From Pyrinomonadaceae bacterium (lineage in GTDB: Bacteria > Acidobacteriota > Blastocatellia > Pyrinomonadales > Pyrinomonadaceae), in the NCBI GenBank assembly GCA_014380365.1, contig JACMJZ010000024.1:228403-292402 (forward strand): a DNA stretch of 64,000 bases. Direction: 5' to 3'. The notes below the pieces were generated by a model. That model saw only the letters and a list, made by a program, of their open reading frames with translations. It ran no database searches and was not told the DNA's origin. This document shows, one piece after another, positions 36,378 through 45,819 of this stretch; positions within the stretch are counted from its first letter, which is position 1, and each line of letters begins with the position of its first letter. The position numbers and the translations under genes were made by a program.

Positions 36378-38321
36378 ATGCCACCCTCTTCCGCATCACG
36401 CCTTCGCGGAGCTCCGGCCGAGTCGCCGAGCTTGCGTGACAGAATAGCCGTCCTACGCCACGTTCCAGCCTTCGTCAAACTCGTTTGGCAAACGCATCGC
36501 GCCTTCACGCTCGCCATGATTGTTCTGCGCCTGGCCCGCGCTTTCGTTCCGGTTGCGGTGCTCTGGGTCGGCAAACTGATCATCGACGCCGTAGTGGCTG
36601 CCCGCGGCGGCACGCTCGATACAAATCTTCTGTGGCGGTTGGTGGCTCTGGAGATTGCGCTGGCGGTAACCGGCGAAATGTTGTCGCGGGCATCTGCCGT
36701 GGTCGAAAGCCTGCTCGGCGATCTGTTTTCAAACAGGACCAGCGTGCTGCTCATGCAACACGCGGCCACGCTCGATCTCTACCAGTTTGAAGATCCTGCG
36801 TTCTATGACCAACTTGATCGCGCGCGGCGTCAAACGACGGGCCGCATCGGGCTGCTGGCCCTTTTGCTCTCCATGGGCCAGGATGCGCTCACCCTCTTCT
36901 CGCTGAGCGTGGTGCTGCTGGTTTATAGCCCGTGGCTGCTGCTCCTGCTGGTGTTGGCAGTCGTCCCCGGCTTCCTCGGCGAAGCTCACTACGCCTCTCT
37001 GGAATACTCACTGCTCTTCCGTTGGACTCCGGAGCGACGCCAACTCGACTACCTGCGTTATCTGGGCGCCAGCGATCGTCCGGCCAAAGAAGTCCAGATG
37101 TTTGGACTCGCGACCTGGTTGGTGGAGCGTTATCGCGCGCTTTCGGTGAAGTTTTACAATGAGAACAAGAAACTAACGATCCGCAGAAGCGTCGTCGCTG
37201 CCGGCCTCGGGCTCATTGGCCTGTTGGGTTACTACGGCGCTTATGCTGTGATCCTTGTGCGCGCTGTGCAGGGAACGATAACGCTCGGCTCGCTCACGTT
37301 TCTCGCCGCATCGTTCATGCGGAGCCGCGACCTCGTGCAGCGGTTGCTCGCCGGCGCCGGCGAAATTTACACGCAGTGCCTTTATCTCAAAGACCTGTTC
37401 GACTTCTTCGAGACTAAGCCGGCGATCTACTCACCAGTCGGAGCGCCGGAAGTGTCACGCCCCATGCGCGAGGGTTTTGTTTTCGAGAACGTGGGATATC
37501 GCTATCCCGGCAGCGAGAATTGGGCGTTGCGCAATCTCAACTTCAGCCTGCGAACCTGTGATCGACTAGCGCTCGTCGGCGGCAATGGCTCAGGCAAGAC
37601 GACGCTCGTAAAGCTACTGTCGCGGCTCTACGACCCCAGCGAAGGACGCATCCTGCTCGACGGTCGAGATCTGCGCGACTACGATCTGAATAGCCTGCGT
37701 CGCAGCGTCGGGGTCATCTTCCAGGACTTCTATCGTTACGATCTAAGGTTCGACGAAAACATCGGCGTCGGCGAAATTGATCAGGTGAGTGATTACCTGG
37801 CCGACCAGGAGGGCCCAAAGAGCGATGACGCGGCGACTGTCACCTCCGCTTCTAAATCAAACAGCGAGGTTCCCAACCCTTCTGATTCGACCGTTCCGCC
37901 GGTGATTGTCTCCGCGGCTGAAAAATCTTTGGCGGCATCTCTCCTCTCGCGGCTGCCGGAGAGGTACAGGCAGTTACTCGGCCGTCGCTTTGCCGGCGGT
38001 GTCGATCTGTCGGGCGGCGAATGGCAGAAGATAGCTCTGGCGCGCGCTTACATGCGCGACGCGCAGGTGCTCATTCTTGACGAGCCAACCGCCTCGCTCG
38101 ATGCGCGCGCCGAGTTTGAAGTCTTTCGACGTTTCGCCAAACTCATGGAAGGGCGCATGGCCGTCATAATCTCGCACCGCTTCTCAACCGTTCGCATGGC
38201 CGACCGCATTGTAGTGCTCGACGAGGGCCATTTGGTCGAGGAGGGATCCCATGACGAGCTGGTCGCGCGTGGGGGACTCTATGCCGAGCTGTTTACCCTG
38301 CAAGCGGAAGGCTATCGCTGA
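36378..38321 (+). CDS. ABC exporter, fused membrane and ATPase domains
   Basis: 647 residues. Residues ~35-330 hold the six-helix exporter domain; the ATPase domain has Walker A GGNGSGKTT (Lys407), Q-loop GVIFQDFYRYDL, signature LSGGEWQKIALARAY (544-548 for LSGGE), Walker B VLILDEPTASLD and switch His in IISHRFS. Between Q-loop and signature lies an extra Ser/Thr/Pro-rich stretch of roughly 40 residues (about 475-515), so Walker A to signature is ~137 residues rather than ~100. That insert is absent in ordinary family members. It likely exports a lipid, peptide or glycolipid, perhaps the glycosyltransferase product. Confidence 0.92.
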   Translation: MPPSSASRLRGAPAESPSLRDRIAVLRHVPAFVKLVWQTHRAFTLAMIVLRLARAFVPVAVLWVGKLIIDAVVAARGGTLDTNLLWRLVALEIALAVTGEMLSRASAVVESLLGDLFSNRTSVLLMQHAATLDLYQFEDPAFYDQLDRARRQTTGRIGLLALLLSMGQDALTLFSLSVVLLVYSPWLLLLLVLAVVPGFLGEAHYASLEYSLLFRWTPERRQLDYLRYLGASDRPAKEVQMFGLATWLVERYRALSVKFYNENKKLTIRRSVVAAGLGLIGLLGYYGAYAVILVRAVQGTITLGSLTFLAASFMRSRDLVQRLLAGAGEIYTQCLYLKDLFDFFETKPAIYSPVGAPEVSRPMREGFVFENVGYRYPGSENWALRNLNFSLRTCDRLALVGGNGSGKTTLVKLLSRLYDPSEGRILLDGRDLRDYDLNSLRRSVGVIFQDFYRYDLRFDENIGVGEIDQVSDYLADQEGPKSDDAATVTSASKSNSEVPNPSDSTVPPVIVSAAEKSLAASLLSRLPERYRQLLGRRFAGGVDLSGGEWQKIALARAYMRDAQVLILDEPTASLDARAEFEVFRRFAKLMEGRMAVIISHRFSTVRMADRIVVLDEGHLVEEGSHDELVARGGLYAELFTLQAEGYR

Positions 38322-38443
38322 ACGCGCGCCGTTTTCGACAAGAAACCCTTGTAAACAAACTCGGTTGATGGCATGCTCACCGCGTTCCGCCAATCTCGAA
38401 GCCAAAGCGCTTGCATCTCCTCGAAAATGAAAGGACCCCCCCA

Positions 38444-38905
38444 ATGCGATTAACTAACAAGTTCCTAATGCTTGCGGCGACCCTGCTGCTGGCAATGATG
38501 GCGAGCGATAGTTCTTCACGTGCGTTCGTCTCGCCCGTTTTGCCCAATCCGGTGCTCGTCTATACCGGGGTTAATGAGTATTTCACGCAGGGCGGCAAGA
38601 ATTACACCCGATACCGGTTTACGGTGGAAAACTTTGCTTCCTATCCAAACGAGCTGTTCGCTGCGGCCCCCGCACTGCCGCCGTGCGGGACCAACACGAA
38701 ATCCTCTCGCACGTGGGTCGACATCCTCGATCAACGGGGCAAGAGACTCTACGGTTTTTGCGCGTTCGGGAAACCCGCCGATCTCAACAAGATTTGGTTT
38801 GCTCTGCCCGAAGATGAGATTCCTCCGAGTTGGGTCTACATTGAATTGAACGATCGCCAAACCAGTACCAAATACAAATCCAACCTCGCGGAAACGACGC
38901 AATAA
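38444..38905 (+). CDS. exported protein of unknown function
   Basis: 153 residues from the ATG at 38444 (GAAAGGAC upstream). Signal peptide MRLTNKFLMLAATLLLAMM. The mature part reads as a small beta-sandwich: VLVYTGVNEYFTQGGKNYTRYRFTVEN, three Cys (PPCGTNTK, YGFCAFG) and WVYIELNDRQT. No family recognised. The longer frame beginning at 38411 adds 11 residues without support. Confidence 0.6.
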   Translation: MRLTNKFLMLAATLLLAMMASDSSSRAFVSPVLPNPVLVYTGVNEYFTQGGKNYTRYRFTVENFASYPNELFAAAPALPPCGTNTKSSRTWVDILDQRGKRLYGFCAFGKPADLNKIWFALPEDEIPPSWVYIELNDRQTSTKYKSNLAETTQ

Positions 38906-38907
38906 AT

Positions 38908-38974
38908 CGTTTGGAGTTACCGCCTTCAGGCGGGTTCCGTCCGGTAAAAGCTCGCTTGAAGGCGGCCCCCAAAC
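38908..38974. repeat. imperfect palindrome (TTTGG-CCGCCTTCAGGCGG type)
   Basis: CGTTTGGAGTTACCGCC at the left pairs imperfectly with GGCGGCCCCCAAACCACG at the right; CCGCCTTCAGGCGG forms its own hairpin and TTGAAGGCGG repeats it. It follows the exported protein stop. Confidence 0.65.
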
Positions 38975-39014
38975 CACGAGCAGATACTCGCGACAAGGCG
39001 GGTTTAGTTTCTCA

Positions 39015-39260
39015 ATGGCGTGGATCGACTTAGTTCAGTGGCCGGCGATGCTCGTGACGGTTGTCGCCGCGTGGTTGATAGCGTCCCAGCGAAAGTTTAA
39101 GAGGAACTGGGGATTCTGGCTGTTTCTCTTGAGTAACGTGCTCTGGATCATCTGGGGCGTGCACGATGCCGCCTATGCGCTCATTTTCCTCCAACTCTGT
39201 CTCGCTTTTCTCAACATCCGGGGCGCGATGAAGAATCGCGCCTCTGCCCAGTCGGGTTGA
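39015..39260 (+). CDS. small integral membrane protein
   Basis: 81 residues with three hydrophobic segments (WPAMLVTVVAAWLIAS, WGFWLFLLSNVLWIIWG, AAYALIFLQLCLAFLNIRG). The rhythm recalls half-size transporter-like proteins such as SemiSWEET or PnuC-like fragments, but I cannot assign a family. No strong RBS is visible. It could be a real small transporter subunit or a conserved hypothetical. Confidence 0.55.
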   Translation: MAWIDLVQWPAMLVTVVAAWLIASQRKFKRNWGFWLFLLSNVLWIIWGVHDAAYALIFLQLCLAFLNIRGAMKNRASAQSG

Positions 39261-39456
39261 ATCGGCCTCTCGCGTCAAGCGCCTATTCCAAACTCAGAAC
39301 ACGTTTGACTCTTGTTGGCAGGAGAGCATCCATACTCCGTGCACGGCAATTGTGAAGTTCTGGCTGGAAACTACCTTCGAATAGCAAGCAACCCCACCGT
39401 TGCTTACGTGTTCTAAATTGCCGCCAGGAGAGAACTTCTAATAAAAAACTAAGTTG

Positions 39457-41667
39457 ATGAGTGCACGAAGGAACTATTTCATTCGGGATGCGGCACTGAT
39501 CCTGCTTGTCGTCGCGGTTTTTGCCACCGCGAACAAGGCGCAGGCTCAGAACACAAACCCGGTGCGACGTGCTGATGACGTCATCCGCATCGATACGGAC
39601 CTTGTACAAACGCATGTAATGGTCTTCGATAAGCAAGGCCGTTTTGTGGAAGGGCTCAATCGTGACCAGTTTGAACTAAGAGTGGACAGCAAACTCATGC
39701 CCGTCGCTTTTTTTGAACGGGTGGTGGCGGGTAGCGCGGCAGAGGCAGCTCAAATGAAAGCTGTGTCCGGCGTAGGTGACTCGGCAACAAGAACTCTCGC
39801 AACGACGAGCAACGTATCCGTTCGCGGGCGCACGCTCTTCTTCTTTATAGACGATCTGCATCTTTCTTTGGACAGTCTCGGTCGTACTCGCTTTGCCATT
39901 TCGCATTTTATCGATCACGAAATGGGTAGAAACGATCAGGCCGGCATAATTACGGCCAGCGGCCAGATTGGCTTTCTCCAACAACTCACTAACAACAAAA
40001 CAGTTTTGCGCGCCGCCTTGTCGCGGATAAGCCACAAGGCCTATACCGTGGTCGATACCGAAACGCCAACTATGACCGAGTTTATGGCATTGAGGATTGA
40101 GCGCAGAGACATCGATGCGATGGGCTACTATGTCGGTCGTTGTTTGAAAGAAAATCCGGGTTATCCGCCGCGAAAATGTATTCAAGCAGTGACAGACCGC
40201 GCCCGCATGATCATCCAGCAAGCGTCGACAATCACAATTCAAACCCTCTGGGCCCTCGAGCAGCTGACAAATTCTTCAGAACGCCTGGCGGGTCGCAAAC
40301 TTATCCTCCTGATTTCTGATGGCTTTTTCATGGGCGCGCGTGATCGGTACGCGAATGTTTTTGAGAAACTGCCAAAGATCACGGATGAGGCGCGCCGGCA
40401 TGGCGCCGTTATTTATACCATCGACGCGCGGGGATTGATTTCTGGCCAGGCTGACTCCATGACGCGCCTTGTCGACGGCAATGGACTGCTGGACCGCGCT
40501 AATCTTGGTGAAATGCCCGCGTCGCAAGATGCGCTAAACGCTCTGGCGAGGGACACTGGCGGACGCGCTTTACGCAACTCAAACTCAATCGCTGACTGGG
40601 TGACCAATACGCTCAAAGAAACCTCAAACTATTATTTGCTTGGTTGGCGGCCGGAAGCTGACGAACAAAAAAGTAGCAAGTTCAAACGAGTCGAGGTAAC
40701 TGTAGTGGGCCGGCCCGACCTTGAGGTGCGCTTTCACCGTGGCTATCTCCCGGCTAAACGCAGCACTGCCGGCATCCCGACCGCTGTGGCCTTTGAGGAA
40801 AGCCGCGCCGCGCAGCCGGCCGCTGAGAACCACCAGGCAACTCAAGCTTCGGAAGCTGAACCGTCGAATGGATCAGCGTCACTCGGTTTGCTCCTGCCCA
40901 CCGTGCTTGCTACGAGTTATCTTGATGTTCCGGGCAGTGGACCCGTGTTAACCAGTTCCTTCCAGATTGCTTCGAATCATCTAAAGTATGGCGACGACGG
41001 CAAGCAGGCCGCCGCGATTGATCTGGCTGGCGTTGTGCTAAACGATCAGGGGAAACAAGCAACCTCCTTTAAGACTCGTCTTAGCGTCGCTCCTCAGCAA
41101 GGGTCCCCATCTTCCGGGGGTCAGACCGTCATTTACAATCACCGCACGGCGCTGGCGCCGGGACTCTATCAGGTTCGCATAGCCGCGCGAGACGCCTTGA
41201 GTGGGCAGGCCGGCAGCGCCATGGATTGGATAGAGATTCCTGATCTGACGAAAGGCGAGCTTACGCTCAGCAGCGCACATCTCGGCGAAAAACTCATTGT
41301 AGGTGCGTCCGGCGATAAAGCGAAAAAAGCACCGGAGATTCAGTTCAGTGTCGATCGCGATTTTCCGCGCAACTCGCGTCTCGACTTCGTGCTGTTTGTC
41401 TATAACGCGACGCACACGACAGCCGGAAACCGCAGCGCTTCATTGACGACTCAAGTGCAGGTAGTGGATGGCGCGGGCAGGACAGTCATGGAATCCGGCG
41501 CTCGCACGCTGCCCACAAAGGATGTTGCGGATTTGACTCGGATTCCGATTACCGGTGACTTTTCGCTTCGGACACTCGCTCCCGGCGCCTATCTACTGCG
41601 CGTTAGTGTCAGGGATTTGATCGCTCAGACCACGGCGACGCGGGAAGTCAGTTTCACTTGCCAATGA
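39457..41667 (+). CDS. VWFA-related acidobacterial protein, exported
   Basis: 736 residues from ATG 39457 (a TTG directly before it is less likely). Signal peptide to KAQAQ. Residues ~40-410 match the VWFA-related acidobacterial domain: VIRIDTDLVQTHVMVFDKQGRFVEGL, the MIDAS-type start FFFIDDLHLS (D-x-H-x-S instead of D-x-S-x-S), NDQAGIITASGQIGFLQQ and SDGFFMGARDRY. The C-terminal half (~500-736) is beta-rich (TRLSVAPQQG, GLYQVRIAARDA), probably a second sandwich domain. Function is unknown; VWA domains bind proteins through a metal. Alone, convergent with the next gene at 24 bases. Confidence 0.88.
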   Translation: MSARRNYFIRDAALILLVVAVFATANKAQAQNTNPVRRADDVIRIDTDLVQTHVMVFDKQGRFVEGLNRDQFELRVDSKLMPVAFFERVVAGSAAEAAQMKAVSGVGDSATRTLATTSNVSVRGRTLFFFIDDLHLSLDSLGRTRFAISHFIDHEMGRNDQAGIITASGQIGFLQQLTNNKTVLRAALSRISHKAYTVVDTETPTMTEFMALRIERRDIDAMGYYVGRCLKENPGYPPRKCIQAVTDRARMIIQQASTITIQTLWALEQLTNSSERLAGRKLILLISDGFFMGARDRYANVFEKLPKITDEARRHGAVIYTIDARGLISGQADSMTRLVDGNGLLDRANLGEMPASQDALNALARDTGGRALRNSNSIADWVTNTLKETSNYYLLGWRPEADEQKSSKFKRVEVTVVGRPDLEVRFHRGYLPAKRSTAGIPTAVAFEESRAAQPAAENHQATQASEAEPSNGSASLGLLLPTVLATSYLDVPGSGPVLTSSFQIASNHLKYGDDGKQAAAIDLAGVVLNDQGKQATSFKTRLSVAPQQGSPSSGGQTVIYNHRTALAPGLYQVRIAARDALSGQAGSAMDWIEIPDLTKGELTLSSAHLGEKLIVGASGDKAKKAPEIQFSVDRDFPRNSRLDFVLFVYNATHTTAGNRSASLTTQVQVVDGAGRTVMESGARTLPTKDVADLTRIPITGDFSLRTLAPGAYLLRVSVRDLIAQTTATREVSFTCQ

Positions 41668-41691
41668 ACCGTCTGCAATTGTGACGCTTGA

Positions 41692-42504
41692 TTACCTCAG
41701 CTCCAGGTCTGCGATCACCGGCAAATGATCGGAAGCGAGCGTGTTCACGATCCACGCTCGCTTCGGTTTAACTCCGCCGCCCTTCCGCGCAAAAATGTAG
41801 TCGATTCGTTTCACCGGCTTATCAGACGGATAACTGAAGCCCTCGCTTTTAGCGTTGCTGCGTATCCAGACATCGTCAAACCTACTGCTTAACAGCTTGT
41901 AAGTACTTCCGGTTGGTTCATCATTGAAATCACCGGCGACGATCAGTGGATCCTTGACGTCTGCCAGGAAATTTAAGAGTTGCTCCGTTTCAAATAGCCG
42001 GCTGTCATCGTATTGATAGTCGAGGTGGGTGGTCACGAAGTTGAGCGTTCGGCCCTTCACATTCAATTCGACCCGCAGCATTCCTCTTCGTTCGGCCACC
42101 CTTTTGTTTTCATATTTGCGATGGTCAATCCGCACAATCGGAAAGCGCGATAGAACCGCCACGCCGTATTGCCCGCCCTGGTAGTCGAGGTTATGCGCGA
42201 AGGCAAAGTGCATTTGAGTCATCTTTGCCAATTCAGCGATCTCGTCCTTTTCTTCAGTTCGCTTGACGCCTCGATCCACCTCCTGCAGCGCAACCAAATC
42301 GCAGCGTTCGCGATTAATGACGTCGGCGATGCGTTGCAGATCGAGCTTCTTGTCCATGCCAACACCGACGTGAATGTTGTAAGTCATCACGCGTAGAGTC
42401 TTAATTTTCGCTGCGACAGCAGAAGCCCGTCTGGTTCCCGTCCCGGCCAGACTTGTCGCTAAGAGAAGAATGACCCCAATTGTGGCGAGCGGGTGATGAG
42501 TCAT
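41692..42504 (-). CDS. endonuclease/exonuclease/phosphatase (EEP) family, exported
   Basis: 270 residues. Signal peptide MTHHPLATIGVILLLATSLAG. All EEP motifs are there: MTYNIHVG, ALQEVDRG (catalytic Glu), THLDY, VAGDFNDEP (Asp and Asn), and LASDHLPVIADL (Asp-His). Such exported members hydrolyse phosphodiesters of nucleic acids, sphingomyelin or inositol phosphates; the target is not clear. Convergent with the VWFA gene. Confidence 0.92.
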   Translation of the reverse strand: MTHHPLATIGVILLLATSLAGTGTRRASAVAAKIKTLRVMTYNIHVGVGMDKKLDLQRIADVINRERCDLVALQEVDRGVKRTEEKDEIAELAKMTQMHFAFAHNLDYQGGQYGVAVLSRFPIVRIDHRKYENKRVAERRGMLRVELNVKGRTLNFVTTHLDYQYDDSRLFETEQLLNFLADVKDPLIVAGDFNDEPTGSTYKLLSSRFDDVWIRSNAKSEGFSYPSDKPVKRIDYIFARKGGGVKPKRAWIVNTLASDHLPVIADLELR

Positions 42505-42561
42505 TTGGCAAACAGAATCAGATTCGCCAGGAGCCAGTCCGCCCCGGGTTGACTACACTAT

Positions 42562-43359
42562 CTATAAGAGAAAACTAATTGTCTGCTCACTTTCCGTTAA
42601 CAGCGACCAACCTGGCATTTGCAAACTGAGATCGCGAGCGATCCCCTGGACCCCGACAGGATTTCCCTCTTTATAGATCAAATGCATCGTAACACTGACA
42701 GGAATCTTCCTCCCCTCCTTGCTCACCATAACGGTCTCATAAATTGCTTTCCTGCGTTCGGCTAACATGCGTTCAATATGCAGCCAGACATCCTCGGCGC
42801 ACTCGGGGGAAATAATCTCGCGGAAATTCATCTTCGAAACTTCCTCCAGAGTGTACTTAGTTAGTTGCTGCCCGGCTTTGTTAATAGAGGTTGAGTTTCC
42901 CTGAAGGTCATGGGTGTAGATGATCTCGCTGGAGTGCTCAACGAGGCACATATACAGTCCCGCGCATTCCGATTCGTATTCGCGGTAGTGCGCGCTTTCC
43001 ATAACGACACAGACCGACTCTTCGAGAGAGCGCGCGGATAGCGTCTCCCTAATGAGACAGTCGGCGGCGCCATGTCGCATTGCTTCCAGGACTTCGGCAG
43101 CGGAGTCGGATGTGAGCATTATGATCGGCGTAGTAAAACCAAGTCGCAGCGATTCTTCAAGAAGTGGGATTCCCCTGCCCGGTGCATCCACGATGCACAC
43201 GTTGTAATGGTTACGCCGAAAACCCTCGCCTGCAAAGCTTGCCGACCTGCAGTCCAACTCAAATTGACCGAGATCAGTCTGAAGGAGTAGCTCGCGAGTC
43301 GTGGACCGGGTTACGGCAGAGTCGTGAACTAGTAATATTCTTAGCGCCTTTTGAGACAT
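42562..43359 (-). CDS. REC-PAS signalling protein
   Basis: 265 residues; GGGAGGG precedes the ATG. Residues 1-120 are a receiver domain: LVHDSAVTR acidic pocket (one Asp only), phospho-acceptor in VCIVDAPGRG, switch LTSD. The usual conserved Lys is Arg (CLIRETLS), so phosphorylation may be weak or absent. Residues ~140-255 are a PAS domain (YMCLVEHSSEIIYTHDLQGN, GNPVGVQGIARDLS). There is no output domain, so it likely works through a partner, plausibly the GGDEF-EAL protein coded 116 bases upstream on the same strand. Confidence 0.85.
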   Translation of the reverse strand: MSQKALRILLVHDSAVTRSTTRELLLQTDLGQFELDCRSASFAGEGFRRNHYNVCIVDAPGRGIPLLEESLRLGFTTPIIMLTSDSAAEVLEAMRHGAADCLIRETLSARSLEESVCVVMESAHYREYESECAGLYMCLVEHSSEIIYTHDLQGNSTSINKAGQQLTKYTLEEVSKMNFREIISPECAEDVWLHIERMLAERRKAIYETVMVSKEGRKIPVSVTMHLIYKEGNPVGVQGIARDLSLQMPGWSLLTESEQTISFLL

Positions 43360-43475
43360 CGTCCCTCCCTTTGTCAGATTGGATTGGTCGAGTGATTGCC
43401 CCTGCCGTCGAAGACGCTCCTGGGCGACCTCGATCCGTTACAACTGCAGGGGTGGTTAGCGAACAAAACCGCTTG

Positions 43476-44933
43476 CTAGGCAATCGCCCGCTTGGGTCTT
43501 GATGAGGCGCTCGGATGAGCAAATTCCTCCACTTCTTCAAACCTGCAATTGGGATAAAGCAATAACCGCTTGAACTGCTCACCGGGAAGTGGCGGGCTGA
43601 ACAGAAAACCTTGCAGGCTGTCGCATCCAAGCCCTTGCAGTAACGTCGACTGCTCTCGTGTTTCGACTCCTTCGGCGACCACGCGAAGTCCTAGCTTATG
43701 AGCCAGGTTAATAATGGATGAGAGGAGGGCCGCTCCATCGCGGCTTGAGGCGGCCCGCACAAACGACCGGTCTATCTTCAATATGTCCAGCGGCAAGCGA
43801 CACAGATATTCTAACGACGAAAAGCCGGTACCAAAATCATCGAGCGCGAGCTTCACCCCGATGTCTTTTAGTTTGCCCAGCGACTGAACTACGTGATCCG
43901 AATCGGCAATGAGCAAGCTCTCCGTTAATTCCAATTCCACACGGGTCGGATCGAGCCGGTTTTCTGCGAGTATCTTAACTATCACGTCCGCCGGCGCTCG
44001 CTCTTGAAACTGCCGAGCTGACACATTGATTGCGAGATTCAATTTCTTGAAACCGTCGACGTGCCACTTTTTTAATTGCCGGCAAGCCGCTCTCAAGACC
44101 CATTCGCCGATAGGAACGATGGTCCCATTTTTTTCGGCCAGAGGAATAAAGTCACCCGGTTGAACCTGGCCCAGTTTGGGATGATCCCATCGAATCAAAG
44201 CCTCAGCGCCGGTAATCTGTCGACTGACGGCATCGACCTCGGGCTGGTAATGAAGGCTAAACTCGCGGCGACGTAATCCGCGTCCCAAACTGTTCTCAAG
44301 CGTAAACCGCTCCAGCGATCTGACATTCATGTCCACCGTGTAAAAACGGCAACCATTGCCACCGCATTCCTTTGCCTGGCGGTGGGCGGCAGCCGCGTTT
44401 CTCAGAAGAGCCTCAACCGCGGTGGCCTGTGAAGGGCATACCGCGATCCCAATGCTCGATGTCAGAAAAAACTCCTGACCAAAAGAAAAGAATCTTCGTT
44501 CGATTCTCTTCTTGATCGCTTGAGCAATCTCTAAAACGTCCGACTCTTCGCCTGAATACTCCAGCAGCAAAACAAACTCACCGCTTCCCCAGTAGCCGAC
44601 CACGTGGTTTGCGCCGATGGTTTCTTTGAGCCGCTTAGCAACGCAGCGAACAAGGCGATCACCCATTGCTGGACCCAGCGTCTCATTGATTCTTTGGTAG
44701 GGATCGAGCGAAAGAAAAACCACTGCCAGGCGGGCACTCAGACACTCCGCATGCTTTAGGGCCTTTCGCAACCTGCTTCTCACGGACGCGCGATTCGGCA
44801 GGTTAGTCAGCGCGTCATAATGCGATAGATATCTGAGTTTTTGAGTTGTTCGCTGCCGTTCGGATTTGGTTTGCGGCCTGACTCCGGGCGCGTTTGATAT
44901 TTGCGCGGCAGGTGACGTGTACACCCTGGGCAT
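43476..44933 (-). CDS. GGDEF-EAL protein, likely c-di-GMP phosphodiesterase
   Basis: 485 residues; GGAGG precedes the ATG. Residues ~38-200 are a GGDEF domain starting HYDALTNLPNR, but the active-site signature is GSGEF (116-120), so cyclase activity is probably lost. Residues ~210-455 are an EAL domain with E244-A-L, NVSAR, ELTES, DDFGTGFSSLEYL, IDRSFV and AEGVET all intact, so hydrolysis of c-di-GMP is expected. There is no sensor domain; the downstream REC-PAS protein may supply it. The C-terminal segment ends in a basic tail. Confidence 0.92.
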   Translation of the reverse strand: MPRVYTSPAAQISNAPGVRPQTKSERQRTTQKLRYLSHYDALTNLPNRASVRSRLRKALKHAECLSARLAVVFLSLDPYQRINETLGPAMGDRLVRCVAKRLKETIGANHVVGYWGSGEFVLLLEYSGEESDVLEIAQAIKKRIERRFFSFGQEFFLTSSIGIAVCPSQATAVEALLRNAAAAHRQAKECGGNGCRFYTVDMNVRSLERFTLENSLGRGLRRREFSLHYQPEVDAVSRQITGAEALIRWDHPKLGQVQPGDFIPLAEKNGTIVPIGEWVLRAACRQLKKWHVDGFKKLNLAINVSARQFQERAPADVIVKILAENRLDPTRVELELTESLLIADSDHVVQSLGKLKDIGVKLALDDFGTGFSSLEYLCRLPLDILKIDRSFVRAASSRDGAALLSSIINLAHKLGLRVVAEGVETREQSTLLQGLGCDSLQGFLFSPPLPGEQFKRLLLYPNCRFEEVEEFAHPSASSRPKRAIA

Positions 44934-45426
44934 AGTTGAACCCCTCCAAACTCACAGTGACTAAGTCGCAACTTGAATCATCAACAACCGTCGGTCAGTT
45001 GATGGTCAACAGTAACTCGTTCTCCGTCTGGAGGAGACCGAGTTGTAGGTAGTTGGTCGCCCAACGAATTGTTTTTTTCGGATTATGGAATCCGAAGAGG
45101 AGAGAGTTTAGGGGTTGGCCTTTGCGCCGGGAGTGCCCGACGTGGCGAATCTGGTGAAACTTGCTTCGATTCGCTTCAGCGACTTCAAGCACACGTTACG
45201 TCGAGGACATGCGTTGAGCGTCTCTGCTTGGAGCGAGGCATCTTCGGGAGCATTGATGTCCCTTGCGAGTTAAGAGTTTGCCATAATTATCAATTCATTA
45301 TGACGCTATTATATTCCTTTAAAAACTGGTACCGAGTCTGACATGTGTTCTAACTTCCATCACTCACTTTCTGGCTTCGCGCCTTAAGCAAATGCTTACG
45401 CGCGCCAAACAACCCACCTTGCTAAC
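44934..45426. other. 493-base intergenic region
   Basis: No convincing gene: open frames at 44995-45192 (-) and 45069-45341 (+) have no RBS or protein-like composition. An imperfect hairpin lies at 45014-45043 (AACTCG..CGAGTT). An A/T-rich block at 45281-45330 includes a perfect TATAAT on the minus strand (complement of 45308-45313) that could serve the GGDEF-EAL gene with a ~370-base leader, but no good -35 is visible. Confidence 0.5.
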
Positions 45427-45645
45427 CTATTCTGCGCTTTCAGGATTGATCGCCTCACCCGCTTGGAAACCGATCTTGCTATGTGTTCCATCGCAAAAGG
45501 GTTTATTCGACGACGCCCCGCAGCGGCATAACGCAATGCGCGGTTTGTCAACGGCCACCTTATTGCCCTCAGTGTCGAAGAGCTCAACCGGGCCCTCTAC
45601 GATCAGTGGACCATTCCTCGTCGGACGGATAGTTACCTCAGCCAT
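45427..45645 (-). CDS. CDGSH iron-sulfur domain protein
   Basis: 72 residues. The cluster-binding motif reads CRCGASSNKPFCDGTH, matching C-x-C-x2-S-x3-P-x-C-D-G-x2-H exactly, so it should hold a 2Fe-2S cluster with three Cys and one His. Small CDGSH proteins of bacteria are cytoplasmic redox or cluster-transfer proteins. GCGAGG precedes the ATG. An inverted repeat (45717-45815) separates it from the divergent permease. Confidence 0.93.
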   Translation of the reverse strand: MAEVTIRPTRNGPLIVEGPVELFDTEGNKVAVDKPRIALCRCGASSNKPFCDGTHSKIGFQAGEAINPESAE

Positions 45646-45716
45646 GGCTACCTCGCTTCGTTTCTGTTTGTGGAAAATGCGTGGCTCATTCTAACATGGC
45701 TTTGAAGTTGCCAATT

Positions 45717-45815
45717 CCGAGTTTCAAGTTCCGTTTCAAGTTATCGCAAAGGTGCTGCACTTCACCTGAATTTTTTCGATCCCACGTTGGACTCGAAACT
45801 TGAAACTCGAAACTA
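45717..45815. repeat. inverted repeat (GAGTTTCAAGTT type)
   Basis: CCGAGTTTCAAGTTCC at the left is matched by ACTCGAAACTTGAAACTCG at the right, about 60 bases apart. It lies between the divergent CDGSH and permease genes, the right arm touching the start of the latter. Confidence 0.75.
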
Positions 45816-45819
45816 ATTA

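Noticed and set aside
45069..45341. 90-codon open frame
   Set aside because: Cys/Arg-rich random-looking product, no RBS, in an A/T-shifted intergenic block.
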